A stretch of 64,000 bases of DNA from Pedobacter rhizosphaerae (GCF_900111155.1 NZ_FOGG01000022.1:1-64000); one strand, 5' to 3'. Counted from the first letter of the stretch, positions 53,259 through 63,263 are shown. Numbers and translations: made by a program. Notes: a model not told the origin generated them from the sequence alone.

Positions 53259-56200
53259 TTAGTTAAATGATACGTTTAAACCGAATAGGAAAGTTCTGGT
53301 TTTTGGATAGAAGTTATTGGTATCTACACCTGGTGCTGTACCGCCCTGGTTAATCTCCGGATCAATACCTTTGTAACCAGTAATTACAAATAAATTGTTA
53401 GCTGTAGTGTAAACTCTTAAAGATCTTACGCCAGGGATAATGCCTTTTTTAAAGGTATAGCCTAATGTTGCATTGTCCAATCTAAGATAACTTCCGTTCT
53501 CAATAAATCTACTAGAATATTTGTATGAATTGAAATCTGCTGTGGATTCATTTTCAACCTCTACAGGGATATTGGTGAACTGAGCGGTGTTAGGACGGAA
53601 TAAATCAGCACGGGTAACGTTCATGATTTTATTTCCAAGTACTGCTCTCATGAAAACACTGAAATCGAAGTTTTTATATCTAACATTATTGGTCCATCCA
53701 ATCAAAGCTTTCGGTTGTGCGTTACCCAGAATGTAGTAGTCTGTTCTGTTTAGCAAACCCTGAGTTTTAATGTTTCCTGCAGCATCATAGTATTGAGAAA
53801 CACCGTTAGCATTTTTACCTGCATATTGAAAGGTGTAAAATGTTCCAATGGCTTGTCCTGGAGATAATATTTGTAAGGTTGCACCACTTTGTCCGGCACC
53901 ATCTGGCTGCACGGTAAGCCTGTCGTCTATTTTGAACTGGCTGTCAGACAGTGTAATGATTTTATTCTTATTGTGTGCCACATTGATTCCGGTAGTCCAG
54001 GTAAAATCGGTTGTACTTACCGGTGTTCCATTTAACACAAATTCAAGTCCTTTATTGGAAAGCTTACCTACGTTGGCCGTAAGTAAATTAGATGGATAGA
54101 GGTTTTGATCTACCTCAAACGGAAGAATAAGGTCTGTGGTTTTTTTGTTGTACCAATCTAATGAACCTCCTAAACGACCATTAAAGAAAGTGAAATCTAC
54201 CCCAATATTCGTTGTCGCTGTTTTTTCCCATTGTAGATTTGGATTTTCGTTTTGAATGGCTCCGTAAGCGCCCTCTCTTGGCGATCCGTTGTAGTAGAAC
54301 TGTCCAACAGCACCATAAATTAACTTGGTGGTTAAAGGATAAAAACCAGCGGCATTACCCGCAATACCATAACTTCCACGAAGTTTCAATGTGCTAAGTA
54401 CAGTTTGGTTTTTTAAGAAATTTTCCTGGTCAATATTCCATGCCGCACCAATGGAAGGAAAATAACCCCATTTTTCATTGTTTCCAAAAGTATTCGATCC
54501 ATCTCTTCTTATCGATCCCTGAAGTAAGTATTTATTCTTGTAATTATAGTTTACCCTGGCAAAATCAGAAATCATGAGGATTTCCTGGTAAACAACATCC
54601 GGATTAAAATTCACCCTGAAATCACTTACAGCATAAGGATTTCCCAAACTTAAGTTGTTATAACTTACTTCGTTAACAGGGAAATTGGTTGAAGTTGCTT
54701 GTACACCATCATTATTTAATGATTGCTGGTAAGAATAACCTACAACTGCGTTAATGTCGTGATTGCCAAATTTTTTATTCCAGGTTAAATAAGTTTCAAT
54801 AATTTTATTGGTATTTTGATAAGCATTTCTCACTGCAACGCCATTTTGTCCTACCAGGGAAACAAATGTTGGATTTGCAGGTGGGTCTGGTGTATTCCTT
54901 ACGTTGTTATATCTCGAAGTATAGATGCTGTTGTAAAATGCACCATAGATATTTTGGGTATTCTGATAAGATGCGGATACATCATAAGAGAATCCAAAAG
55001 GTAATTTCAAGTTTGCAGTGAAGTTTCCAATAATGGTTTTAGTTTTCAGGTTTTCCTTGCCATTTTCCAACATGGATACCGGGTTGTAATAACTGGTTTG
55101 AATCAGGTTATCGAAATAGCTTCCATCAGGGTTTCTAACTGGTGCAGTTGGCAAATAAGTTAACATTTGAGCCAATACGGTGTTACGATATGGAACCAAG
55201 TCAGCATCGCTAATCGAATTGCTTAATGTTAAGCCCAGCTTCAATTTATCATTCAATGCTTTTTGCTCAATGCCTAGTCGACCAATAAAACGGTCTAATC
55301 CACTTGTTTTAACAATACCTTGCTGCTTAAAATAGTTGATGCTGGCATTATAAGTAGTTTTTTCCGTACCGCCACTCATCGAAATATTGTGGTTATAAGA
55401 GGTTGCATCGGCACGTTGTACTTCTTTTTGCCAATCAGTATCTGCACCTTTATCGTTGGCTGGTGTTAATGCAGAATTGTTTCTTGCCAGGAAAGAACGA
55501 AGCTGATCTGCATTCATCATGTCATATTGATTGGAAACATTTTCTACACCAAAGTAACCACTATAGGATAGCTGTGTTTGTCCCGCAGTTCCTTTTTTAG
55601 TAGTTACCATAATAACCCCATTGGCAGCTCTGTTACCATAAATTGCAGCAGCAGCGGCATCTTTTAACACGTCGATAGAAGCGATGTCGTCTGGTGCCAG
55701 AACAGAAATATCGGCTCCTACAACATTATCAATTACAAATAACGGAGATTGTGCACCTTCACGTAGCGTAGAAGCACCACGCATAATAATGGCAGCATTA
55801 CGGTTAGGGTCACCACTGCGGCTAATGTTTAGTCCGGGTACCTTACCTTGAAGCATTTGACCAACGTCACTAATCGCGCCTTTGTTCAAATCGTCTCCTT
55901 TAACGGTAGAAATAGAACTGGTTAATGCTTTTCTGGTGCTTTTACCGTAACCTACAACCACTACATCATTAAGAGAAGCAGCAGCTTCCTGAATGGTTAC
56001 CTTGTAATTGTTTGCTGCACCAATGGTTAATTCTTGTGGGTCATAACCCAGAAAGCTGAATACGATTTTATCACCTGTTTTTGCTGTAATGCTAAATGCT
56101 CCACCAGCACCCGTTGAGGTAGCCTTAGTTGTTCCCTTTACGATAACTGATGCACCAATGATGGGCAAGTTTTGGGCATCGACTAAATTACCCGTTATTT

Positions 56201-56300
56201 TTCTCTCGTTTTGAGCCAATGCGATATTAAAGAACTGGCCAATAAATAAGAACAGCAATACCAGATAACTGCGCTTAAAGCTTGTACTTTTAAATCTCAT
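53259..56300 (-). CDS. SusC/RagA-family TonB-linked outer-membrane transporter
   Basis: 1013 residues: signal peptide (LVLLFLFIGQFFNIALA), carboxypeptidase-regulatory-like domain (ITGNLVDAQNLPIIGASVIVKGT), the SusC-type plug (DVVVVGYGKSTRKALTSSISTVKG, VPGLNISRSGDPN, SIDVLKDAAAAAIYGNRAANGVIMVTTKKG) and barrel ending FLFGLNVSFN. It imports the oligosaccharide bound by the SusD partner. A GC-rich hairpin between it and the upstream inositol oxygenase gene may lower readthrough or protect mRNA ends. Confidence 0.95.
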   Translation of the reverse strand: MRFKSTSFKRSYLVLLFLFIGQFFNIALAQNERKITGNLVDAQNLPIIGASVIVKGTTKATSTGAGGAFSITAKTGDKIVFSFLGYDPQELTIGAANNYKVTIQEAAASLNDVVVVGYGKSTRKALTSSISTVKGDDLNKGAISDVGQMLQGKVPGLNISRSGDPNRNAAIIMRGASTLREGAQSPLFVIDNVVGADISVLAPDDIASIDVLKDAAAAAIYGNRAANGVIMVTTKKGTAGQTQLSYSGYFGVENVSNQYDMMNADQLRSFLARNNSALTPANDKGADTDWQKEVQRADATSYNHNISMSGGTEKTTYNASINYFKQQGIVKTSGLDRFIGRLGIEQKALNDKLKLGLTLSNSISDADLVPYRNTVLAQMLTYLPTAPVRNPDGSYFDNLIQTSYYNPVSMLENGKENLKTKTIIGNFTANLKLPFGFSYDVSASYQNTQNIYGAFYNSIYTSRYNNVRNTPDPPANPTFVSLVGQNGVAVRNAYQNTNKIIETYLTWNKKFGNHDINAVVGYSYQQSLNNDGVQATSTNFPVNEVSYNNLSLGNPYAVSDFRVNFNPDVVYQEILMISDFARVNYNYKNKYLLQGSIRRDGSNTFGNNEKWGYFPSIGAAWNIDQENFLKNQTVLSTLKLRGSYGIAGNAAGFYPLTTKLIYGAVGQFYYNGSPREGAYGAIQNENPNLQWEKTATTNIGVDFTFFNGRLGGSLDWYNKKTTDLILPFEVDQNLYPSNLLTANVGKLSNKGLEFVLNGTPVSTTDFTWTTGINVAHNKNKIITLSDSQFKIDDRLTVQPDGAGQSGATLQILSPGQAIGTFYTFQYAGKNANGVSQYYDAAGNIKTQGLLNRTDYYILGNAQPKALIGWTNNVRYKNFDFSVFMRAVLGNKIMNVTRADLFRPNTAQFTNIPVEVENESTADFNSYKYSSRFIENGSYLRLDNATLGYTFKKGIIPGVRSLRVYTTANNLFVITGYKGIDPEINQGGTAPGVDTNNFYPKTRTFLFGLNVSFN

Positions 56301-56355
56301 GATTTTTGTAAAATTAGGTTCATAAATTGGTTAGTTTGTTTTGTTATGAAAATTT

Positions 56356-56373
56356 GCCCCCGCAAAGGGGGGC
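56356..56373 (-). terminator. GC hairpin between inositol oxygenase and susC
   Basis: GCCCCC (56356-56361) pairs with GGGGGC (56368-56373) around a 6-nt spacer. On the minus strand a weak T-rich stretch follows. It may be a partial terminator or a processing/stability stem. Confidence 0.5.
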
Positions 56374-56377
56374 GTGA

Positions 56378-57268
56378 TTAGAATTTAATATTTACGGGAA
56401 GATATTTGGCTACTAAAGCCTGGTAATAAGGTTTCAATTCTTCCCAACTTTTTTGATTGGGATTTTTAGAGTATAAATCGTACGGGTTAAACAGTCTAAC
56501 CCATTTAAACATTTCATGGTCTTTCTCATTCATCAGGTGATCGTAAGCATTTTCGCGATGCTGTGAATAGAAAGAGTGGTAGCGCAACATGTAAAGCCCT
56601 GGTTCAGGAATATAATCTTTCATCATGTGATATACATATTCATCATGACCCCAAGACATGTGTACGTTATCTAAGCCACAATTCTGTGTATATACCCCCA
56701 GTTTTGTCTGGTAGGTTGGATTTTGATAATCGGGGTTGTGCTGGAAGAATTCCGGGTAAACGATTTTGTCCGAATAAGCACACCCTACAGGAAAAGTATC
56801 GCCCACAACCGCCCATTGAGGCTCACCAAAAAGGCAAAGTACCTTTCCCATGTCGTGAATAAGACCTACAAGTACCATCCAATCCGGGTGACCATCATTT
56901 CTAATGGCTTCTGAGGTTTGAAGCAGGTGTTGCATTTGATCAAGATCGGTATCCGGGTCAGAATCATCAACCAATTCATTCAGGAATTCGAAGGCACTCC
57001 AAATCGGCATTTCCTTTTTGTCGAACTTAAGATATTGGGCTTTCTTCTGTTGAACAAATTCATACGTTTGGTACAGGTGATTTAAACGGTAAAATTCCTT
57101 TACACCATCTTTCTCCGTTTCTTCGTAGTTGCGAAATTGTTCCTCTTTTTTGTCTTTATTGATTGAGGTGGGATCGGGATAGCGTTTGATTACATCTTCT
57201 TCCCATTCATCTAAGTTGTGTAGTGGATTATTTCCATCAACAATACCTGAGTTCTTGTTTATGCTCAT
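56378..57268 (-). CDS. myo-Inositol oxygenase (MIOX)
   Basis: 296 residues. All six metal ligands of the di-iron enzyme can be placed by motif and spacing: His114 (QMQHLLQTSE), His138-Asp139 (LIHDMGK), His208 (MSWGHDEY), His231 (LRYHSFY) and Asp264 (FNPYDLYSK). The lid region GDTFPVGCAYS is also present. The enzyme opens myo-inositol with O2 to D-glucuronate in the cytoplasm. It is rare in bacteria and is here the first gene of the leftward SusC/SusD unit, with a LacI-type operator 84 bp upstream. It tells that the imported glycan contains or yields inositol. Confidence 0.94.
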   Translation of the reverse strand: MSINKNSGIVDGNNPLHNLDEWEEDVIKRYPDPTSINKDKKEEQFRNYEETEKDGVKEFYRLNHLYQTYEFVQQKKAQYLKFDKKEMPIWSAFEFLNELVDDSDPDTDLDQMQHLLQTSEAIRNDGHPDWMVLVGLIHDMGKVLCLFGEPQWAVVGDTFPVGCAYSDKIVYPEFFQHNPDYQNPTYQTKLGVYTQNCGLDNVHMSWGHDEYVYHMMKDYIPEPGLYMLRYHSFYSQHRENAYDHLMNEKDHEMFKWVRLFNPYDLYSKNPNQKSWEELKPYYQALVAKYLPVNIKF

Positions 57269-57351
57269 CGGTTAGAAATTAATTATGTTTTGATTAGATG
57301 GAATAAAGTTGACGTTTTGAAACATGATAACTGCAAAATCAAGCGACTTTA

Positions 57352-57373
57352 TTTACGTAAACGATTAAGTAAA
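57352..57373. promoter_or_regulatory. LacI-type operator before inositol oxygenase
   Basis: TTTACGTAAACGATTAAGTAAA has outer TTTAC/GTAAA symmetry and the central AACG core usual for LacI proteins. It shares CGTAAACG with sites at 63171 and 59131 (inverted). Weaker look-alikes are TAAAACGGTTTA (57415-57426) and TTCGTAAATG (57443-57452). Confidence 0.6.
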
Positions 57374-57574
57374 TGGGCAAGATTATAGCGCTGAAAGTGG
57401 ATTTCATGGTTGTTTAAAACGGTTTAGTATAGGCTTGATTTATTCGTAAATGTGTTACTTGATGAGAAGCCGGTTCCTGTTGTATAAAGGATAGAAAAAG
57501 TACCTCAGTAAGCTTGATCTGTATTTTTTATTCAATAACCCGCTCTTTTATCAGCCCGCAAATGTACAAAATAT

Positions 57575-57599
57575 AAAAAACGTTGAGGAGACGTTTTTT
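57575..57599. terminator. AAAAAACGT/ACGTTTTTT hairpin in the lacI-MIOX gap
   Basis: Arms 57575-57583 and 57591-57599 are perfect, with loop TGAGGAG and an extra T. It may terminate a short transcript or be an operator of two ACGT half sites. The remainder of the 568-bp gap (57269-57836) shows no gene. Confidence 0.4.
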
Positions 57600-57836
57600 T
57601 GTATTATTTTATATATTCGTTGTTCAGCTATGGTCTAACCAAGTTATGGGGAATAGGGATTAAAATAGTTGGGTGCTTTTTGTTCGTACCCATCTGATGA
57701 GTATAGGTTTACATTTTTTAATTGGCTCACCATTTATAGTAGATTTTGATTAAATTTATGGTACATATCTTCCTTATATTGCCGATACCTGGAAAAACAT
57801 GCCTTAGCGAACAGGACTATTTTAAAAGACCAAACC

Positions 57837-58844
57837 ATGTCAGAGCCAGTAAATATTAAAAGGTTAGCGCAAGAACTCAATATTTCTATTGCAACGGTTT
57901 CCAAAGCATTAAATGACAGCTACGAGATTAGTTTAAAAACCAAAAATAGGGTTTGGACATTAGCAAAGCAGTTAAATTATACCCCTAATCCGGCCGCAAG
58001 CAATCTGCGTAGTCATAAAACAAAAACCATAGCCGTAGTTATACCCTGCGTGGCCAATAATTTCTTCTCGCTGGCGATTAAAGGAATTGAAGAAATTGCC
58101 CGCCGTTATGATTATCATGTATTAATTTACCAAACCCACGAGAATAGTGAGATGGAGGTGAACTTTACCAATAGCCTGATTAATGGTAGGGTAGATGGTA
58201 TTTTAACCTCAATTTCCAGTAGTCTTTATAATATTGAGTATTATTCCAATTTAGTTAAGAAAGTACCGCTGGTATTTTTTGACCGTGTTTATGAAGATCT
58301 GGATGCGGTTAAAGTAACTACTGATGATTTTGAAATTGCTTATCAGGCAACTGAACATTTAATAGAGTGTGGCTGCAAGCGAATCTCTTTTCTTTATGGT
58401 TTAGAGCATCTACCAGCAGGAAAAGCCCGTTTAGCTGGTTATAGAGAGGCCTTAAAAGCGCATCAGCTGGTTGATGAGGACGCATTGATTGTTAAATATC
58501 ACGAAAGTGAACAGGTTAATGCTTTTAACATAAAGGCCTTAATGAAAAACCAGAAACCCGATGGCGTACTCTCTTCTATAGAGGAATTTGTTTTGCCTTG
58601 CTATGATGTTTGCCGGGACTTAAATATTCATATTCCAAATGATGTGAAATTGGTTAGCTTCTCTAATTTAAGCACTGCCCGGTTACTCAATCCATCGCTA
58701 ACAACCGTAACCCAGCCCGCTTTTGAAATTGGCATGGAAGCCGCAGGAAGTTTATTCAAAATTCTCCATAAAAAAGATCAGGGAATGGATCAGAATGTGG
58801 TACTTAAATCTACACTAATCAAAAGAGAATCTACGGGGTTTTAG
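57837..58844 (+). CDS. LacI-family transcriptional regulator
   Basis: 335 residues: N-terminal helix-turn-helix (VNIKRLAQELNISIATVSKALND, residues 5-27) and hinge helix (NPAASNLRS), followed by a periplasmic-binding-protein-like sensor (TIAVVIPCVANNFFSLAIKGIEEIARRYDYHVLIYQT ... LVSFSNLSTARLLNPSLTTVTQPAFEIGMEAAG). It should bind palindromes with a central CG and release or bind them on sensing a sugar-like ligand. Four similar sites in the window (41496, 57352, 59131, 63171) are its likely operators. It is divergent from MIOX and precedes GH28. Confidence 0.93.
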   Translation: MSEPVNIKRLAQELNISIATVSKALNDSYEISLKTKNRVWTLAKQLNYTPNPAASNLRSHKTKTIAVVIPCVANNFFSLAIKGIEEIARRYDYHVLIYQTHENSEMEVNFTNSLINGRVDGILTSISSSLYNIEYYSNLVKKVPLVFFDRVYEDLDAVKVTTDDFEIAYQATEHLIECGCKRISFLYGLEHLPAGKARLAGYREALKAHQLVDEDALIVKYHESEQVNAFNIKALMKNQKPDGVLSSIEEFVLPCYDVCRDLNIHIPNDVKLVSFSNLSTARLLNPSLTTVTQPAFEIGMEAAGSLFKILHKKDQGMDQNVVLKSTLIKRESTGF

Positions 58845-58849
58845 GTGGT

Positions 58850-59105
58850 TCAATGGTGTTAATAGTTCATTGGTGTCAATGGTTCGTTGGTTCATTGGTG
58901 TCATTGGTTCATTAGTATCATTGGTTCATTAGTTCATTTGCTCATTAGGTATTGGTTAGTAAGGCTTTAGTAATTAGGCGTTTAGTTCAGTGCGGTGGCT
59001 TGTCCATTTTACATTCTACCATTTTACATCTTTGCACATCAACAATCACCCATTCTATCATTCACTCATTCTATCATTTAATCATTCACTCATTCTATCA
59101 TTGCG
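58850..59105. repeat. Mixed short-word array between lacI and GH28
   Basis: From 58850 to about 58935, GGTTCATTGGTGTCATT words repeat. The inverted hinge CTCATTAGGTATTGG follows near 58940. From about 59010 to 59105 come CATTTTACATCTT, the exact complement of a word in the 8091 array, and CATTCTATCATTCACTCATTC words. The 394-bp gap holds no gene. Confidence 0.8.
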
Positions 59106-59130
59106 GTTACACCAACCTATCAGTAATCCC

Positions 59131-59146
59131 GAAAACGTTTACGCAT
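59131..59146. promoter_or_regulatory. LacI-type operator before GH28
   Basis: GAAAACGTTTACGC; its complement GCGTAAACGTTTTC shares CGTAAACGTTT with the site at 63171. It lies ~93 bp before the GH28 start. Confidence 0.55.
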
Positions 59147-59238
59147 TTTATACACAAACAATACCCACCGAACTGTTTTTTGTTTCTAATTTAGACGTTT
59201 CGCTACACGCAAAACCTGTAAGCGATTAAACTAACCAA

Positions 59239-60759
59239 ATGAAAAAGACATCCCTTCTCTTTACTGCTTTATTAATATGCTTAAATGTTTGGGCGCAACA
59301 AGAATTTAATATCCTTAATTATGGGGCAAAACCAGGATTAACTACCGATAACACCTTGCCGCTACAAAAGGCGATTGATGCTGCTCATCAAGCCGTAAAG
59401 GCTAAGGTAATTGTGCCTGCCGGGCAATTTGTAACAGGGCCAATTGTGCTAAAATCAGGTGTAGAACTTCATTTATTGGCTGATGCAGAGTTGTTAGGCA
59501 GTGCAAATCGGTTAGACTATGGCAAAAAAGATGCAAAAGCCTTAATCTCTGCACGCGATCAGCAAAATATTTCCATAACGGGACAAGGGATCATAAACGG
59601 CAGAGGTAGAGAAGTGGTGAAAGACTTGATTAAACTGCTGCATGAAGGCGTATTTCAGGATGAAACCTGGGCCGTTAAACGTCCCTCAGAGCAAAACAGG
59701 CCTAGATTAATCGCTTTTACGAAATGCAGTAATGTTTCAGTGAAAAATATAACCTTAAAGAACAGCGCAGGTTGGGTTCAGGATTTTGTTGCCTGCAATC
59801 AAATCAATATCGATAGCATCACCGTAGAAAGTACAGAGTATTGGAATAATGATGGAATCGATATGGTTAATAGTAAAGATGTTCGCATTACCAATTGCCG
59901 TATTGATGCAGCAGATGATGGTATTTGCTTAAAATCGGAAGGAGAAATAGCCGGTATCTGTGAAAATGTATATGTAGAGAATTGTGTGGTAAGATCAAGC
60001 GCCAGTGGTTTTAAGTTAGGTACAGGTTCTCATGGAGGCTTTCGCAATATCAAGGTTAGAAATCTGACTGTTTATAATACCTATCGCTCTGCTATTGCAC
60101 TGGAAGCAGTAGATGGTGGTTTTATCGATCAGGTAGATATCGAAAATGTAACGGTGAAATACACCGGTAATGCTATATTTATCCGCCTCGGACATAGAAA
60201 CCAAACTGATCAGTACAGTACGGTCAAAAATATACGAATCGCCAAAGTAAAAGCAGAAATACCCAATGCCAAACCTGATGCGGGTTATCCGCTGGAAGGA
60301 CCTTTGCCTAAAGTAGCCCCTCATAATCTTATTCCTGCCTCGATAACAGGTATTCCGGGGCATCTGGTAGAGGATGTAGTTTTAGAAGATATTGATATTA
60401 CCTATGGAGGTGGAGCATCAAAAGCAACAGCATTTATTCCTTTAGATAAATTGGATCAGGTAACAGAAAATGAAGCAGGCTATCCCGAATTCAGTATGTT
60501 TGGAGAGCTGCCGTCATGGGCATTTTACGTACGTCATGCCAGCGGAATTTCTTTTAAAAACATTAAGTTTAAGTATGAAAAATCCGATTTTAGACCCGCA
60601 ATGGTTTTCGATGATGTAAAAAAGCTTAATATTGCCGGATTAGAAGTAGCGAGCGCGGAAAGTAAACCGGTAATTGTGCTGCGGAAAACTACTGCGCACA
60701 ACATTAAGCAAATTAAGCTGCCTTTTGATTCGAAAGAAGCCATTGTTCAATTACCTTAA
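59239..60759 (+). CDS. GH28-family glycoside hydrolase
   Basis: 506 residues with signal peptide (LFTALLICLNVWA-QQ) and a beta-helix fold. GH28 catalytic signatures are seen: NNDGID (Asp205), DDGICLKS (Asp226-Asp227), GTGSHGG (His255) and RLGHR in place of the usual RIK. GH28 enzymes hydrolyse alpha-linked galacturonic acid and related uronides. The altered RIK motif leaves room for another uronide specificity, for example alpha-glucuronic acid on inositol, but this is speculation. A GH92 gene follows 24 bp later, and a LacI site precedes. Confidence 0.92.
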   Translation: MKKTSLLFTALLICLNVWAQQEFNILNYGAKPGLTTDNTLPLQKAIDAAHQAVKAKVIVPAGQFVTGPIVLKSGVELHLLADAELLGSANRLDYGKKDAKALISARDQQNISITGQGIINGRGREVVKDLIKLLHEGVFQDETWAVKRPSEQNRPRLIAFTKCSNVSVKNITLKNSAGWVQDFVACNQINIDSITVESTEYWNNDGIDMVNSKDVRITNCRIDAADDGICLKSEGEIAGICENVYVENCVVRSSASGFKLGTGSHGGFRNIKVRNLTVYNTYRSAIALEAVDGGFIDQVDIENVTVKYTGNAIFIRLGHRNQTDQYSTVKNIRIAKVKAEIPNAKPDAGYPLEGPLPKVAPHNLIPASITGIPGHLVEDVVLEDIDITYGGGASKATAFIPLDKLDQVTENEAGYPEFSMFGELPSWAFYVRHASGISFKNIKFKYEKSDFRPAMVFDDVKKLNIAGLEVASAESKPVIVLRKTTAHNIKQIKLPFDSKEAIVQLP

Positions 60760-60783
60760 ATATGTTTTTAATTCAGCCAAACC

Positions 60784-63099
60784 ATGACTAAATATATACA
60801 ACCTAAAGGATTTAACTTAAAAACTTTAAGCCTGATTCTCTTTTGTAAGGTTTCCGTTATTTCAGCTTTTGCACAACAACACCCGCTAATTAAATACGTT
60901 CAGCCTTTTTCGGGAACTGCCGCTAGTACAACACCCGCAAGTCAGCATATTGAAGATAAAACAGAACGATTGGCTAATACCATTCCAAGCGTAGCACCAC
61001 CCTTTAGTATGACACAATGGACACCGCAAACGCAATTGACTGAGAATAAGTGTTTAGCGCCCTATTATTTTAACAATAAAAAATTCTACGGAATAAGGGG
61101 GAGTCACTGGATTAGTGGATCGTGCACTCAGGATTATGGGAGCTTTACCATCATGCCTATCACAGGTAAACTGCAAACACAAACGGCAATTTATGCTGAA
61201 GATTATACTCATGATGAAGAGGTATCTGGTCCTGCATATTATAAACTGAAACTTCCTCGCTACCAGTTATTAACTGAGGTTACCGCAATGCCTCGTTCAG
61301 GTTTAATCCGCATTACAGCATTAAAATCTGATAGTTTATACCTGTTAATTAGCCCAAATAGCGACCAGGGCAAAGGTTATATTCATATAGATGCGGCGAA
61401 AGGGGAGATCTCAGGATACAACCCGGTACATCGGATTTACCAGGGCTGGGGCCAGGCTGCTGGCTTTAGCGGCTACTTCTTTATCCGCATTAAAAAACAA
61501 ATTAAAAGCAGTGGTGTTTATGCCGAAAAGTATCTTTCTACTGCACAAAAGTTGGCTAACCAAAAGAATTTAGGTGCTTTCGTTGGTTTTCAGGTAGGTA
61601 AAGGGGAAGAACTTTTAGTGTATTCCGGAACCTCTTTCAGCAGTGTGGAGGCCGCAAAACGTAATCTTGATGCAGAAATTGGTGCTGCAGACTTTAAAAC
61701 GGTATTAGCAAAAAGCGAAAAATTATGGGAGGATGCACTGGCACAAGTGAAAGTTACCGATGTCAATGAACAAAACAAGCGGATTTTCTATACTGCGCTT
61801 TACCACAGTATGCAGCATCCGCGTTTGTTTAACGATGTTGATGGAACTTATCCCCGGTTTGCGGGCGATTATCAGCAGGAGAAATTAGGGAAGGGGAATT
61901 ATTACGATGATTTTTCGATGTGGGATATTTACAGGGCGCAATTGCCGCTGGTTGAATTGTTAAAACCCGATTTGGCCAATGACCTGGTCAATTCAATGGT
62001 GTTGAAAGGACAACACGGAGGCTGGATGCCTATCTTTCCTTGCTGGAATAGTTATACAGCAGCCATGATTGGCGATCACGCTACCGCATTTATTGCTTCT
62101 GCCTATAATAAGGGGATTCGGAATTATAATGTTAATGAAGCCTATCGCCTGATGAGACAAAACGCTTTCAACATGCCAGATTCTGCCCGATATTTGGATG
62201 GAAAGGGTAGAAGAGGAATTAACAGTTACCTTAAATATGGCTTCATTCCTATGGAAGATAGTATTCCTAATGCTTTTCATAAACGAGAACAGGTAAGCCG
62301 GACTTTAGAGTATGCCTACGATGATTATGCATTGGCTACCATAGCTAAAGGTTTAGGTAAAACAAGCGATTACAATTTATTGATCAAAAGGGCACTGAAT
62401 TATCAGCATGTGTTTAACCCGGCAGTGAAAAAAGTACAGGGTAGGTATGCTAACGGAAACTGGTACAAGCCTTTTTATGCCGACCATCGGGAGAGTTACA
62501 TTACAGAGGGCACGCCCAGACAATATACATTCTATGTTCCACAAGACGTTCCGGGTTTAGCCAAGCTGATGGGGGGACGAAAACAGCTCGAAAACGAATT
62601 AGATTCCTTATTTAAGTTGAAAGAATACTGGCATGGGAATGAACCCGGTCATCAGATTCCCTTTATGTATAATTATACTGCTTCCCCATGGAAAACACAA
62701 TGGCACATTAAGCAGATTTTAGATGAAGAGTATAGTGATGGACCAGGTGGTTTAAGCGGTAACGACGATGCAGGGCAGATGTCTGCCTGGTATGTTTTTG
62801 CAGCTCTTGGATTTTATCCGCTTGATCCGGTATCAACACAGTACCAGCTTACTGCGCCGCGTTTTAGCCAGGTTACGATGCAGCTTGCAAAAGGGAAAAA
62901 AATGGAGATTATTGCCCACAAGCAATCTAAAAATTCATCCTATATAAAAGCAATAAAGCTTAATGGAAAAGTATATACACAAAACTATATCAACCACAGC
63001 AGCTTAGTGGCAGGAGGGAAGTTGGAGTTTTACCTGCAGGACCAGCCTAACAAAAACTGGGCTACACAACCAAAAGATCAGGTAACTGGCTTAAAATAA
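60784..63099 (+). CDS. GH92-family alpha-mannosidase
   Basis: 771 residues with export signal (LSLILFCKVSVISAFA-QQ). GH92 hallmarks: GIRGSHWISGSCTQDYGSFTIMP, YDDFSMWDIYRAQLPL, GGWMPIFPCWNSYTAAMIGDHA, GNEPGHQIPFMYNY (the Glu is the usual acid) and GLSGNDDAGQMSAWYVF (Asp pair for base and calcium). These enzymes remove alpha-linked mannose from the non-reducing end with inversion. The exact linkage cannot be told. It stands between GH28 and a sodium symporter. A LacI-type site follows the gene. Confidence 0.93.
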   Translation: MTKYIQPKGFNLKTLSLILFCKVSVISAFAQQHPLIKYVQPFSGTAASTTPASQHIEDKTERLANTIPSVAPPFSMTQWTPQTQLTENKCLAPYYFNNKKFYGIRGSHWISGSCTQDYGSFTIMPITGKLQTQTAIYAEDYTHDEEVSGPAYYKLKLPRYQLLTEVTAMPRSGLIRITALKSDSLYLLISPNSDQGKGYIHIDAAKGEISGYNPVHRIYQGWGQAAGFSGYFFIRIKKQIKSSGVYAEKYLSTAQKLANQKNLGAFVGFQVGKGEELLVYSGTSFSSVEAAKRNLDAEIGAADFKTVLAKSEKLWEDALAQVKVTDVNEQNKRIFYTALYHSMQHPRLFNDVDGTYPRFAGDYQQEKLGKGNYYDDFSMWDIYRAQLPLVELLKPDLANDLVNSMVLKGQHGGWMPIFPCWNSYTAAMIGDHATAFIASAYNKGIRNYNVNEAYRLMRQNAFNMPDSARYLDGKGRRGINSYLKYGFIPMEDSIPNAFHKREQVSRTLEYAYDDYALATIAKGLGKTSDYNLLIKRALNYQHVFNPAVKKVQGRYANGNWYKPFYADHRESYITEGTPRQYTFYVPQDVPGLAKLMGGRKQLENELDSLFKLKEYWHGNEPGHQIPFMYNYTASPWKTQWHIKQILDEEYSDGPGGLSGNDDAGQMSAWYVFAALGFYPLDPVSTQYQLTAPRFSQVTMQLAKGKKMEIIAHKQSKNSSYIKAIKLNGKVYTQNYINHSSLVAGGKLEFYLQDQPNKNWATQPKDQVTGLK

Positions 63100-63170
63100 T
63101 AGGGTTCATTAACAAAAGGTTAATTAAAAGTTAGCAGCAGATAAAGCGCAATTCAAATGTTCGGATTATA

Positions 63171-63190
63171 TTCGTAAACGTTTAAGTAAA
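63171..63190. promoter_or_regulatory. LacI-type operator before the symporter
   Basis: TTCGTAAACGTTTAAGTAAA contains the perfect palindrome TAAACGTTTA and lies 74 bp before ATG 63264. Confidence 0.6.
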
Positions 63191-63263
63191 TAAAATAGCT
63201 GTTTAAATTAATAACTTGGGATTTTTTACACACTTTTAAAAATACCAAATATAAAATCGAATT

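Noticed and set aside
58952-59229. Overlapping ORFs rich in SIIHSFYHLIIHSF
   Set aside because: Encoded by CATTCACTCATTC words; no support as genes.
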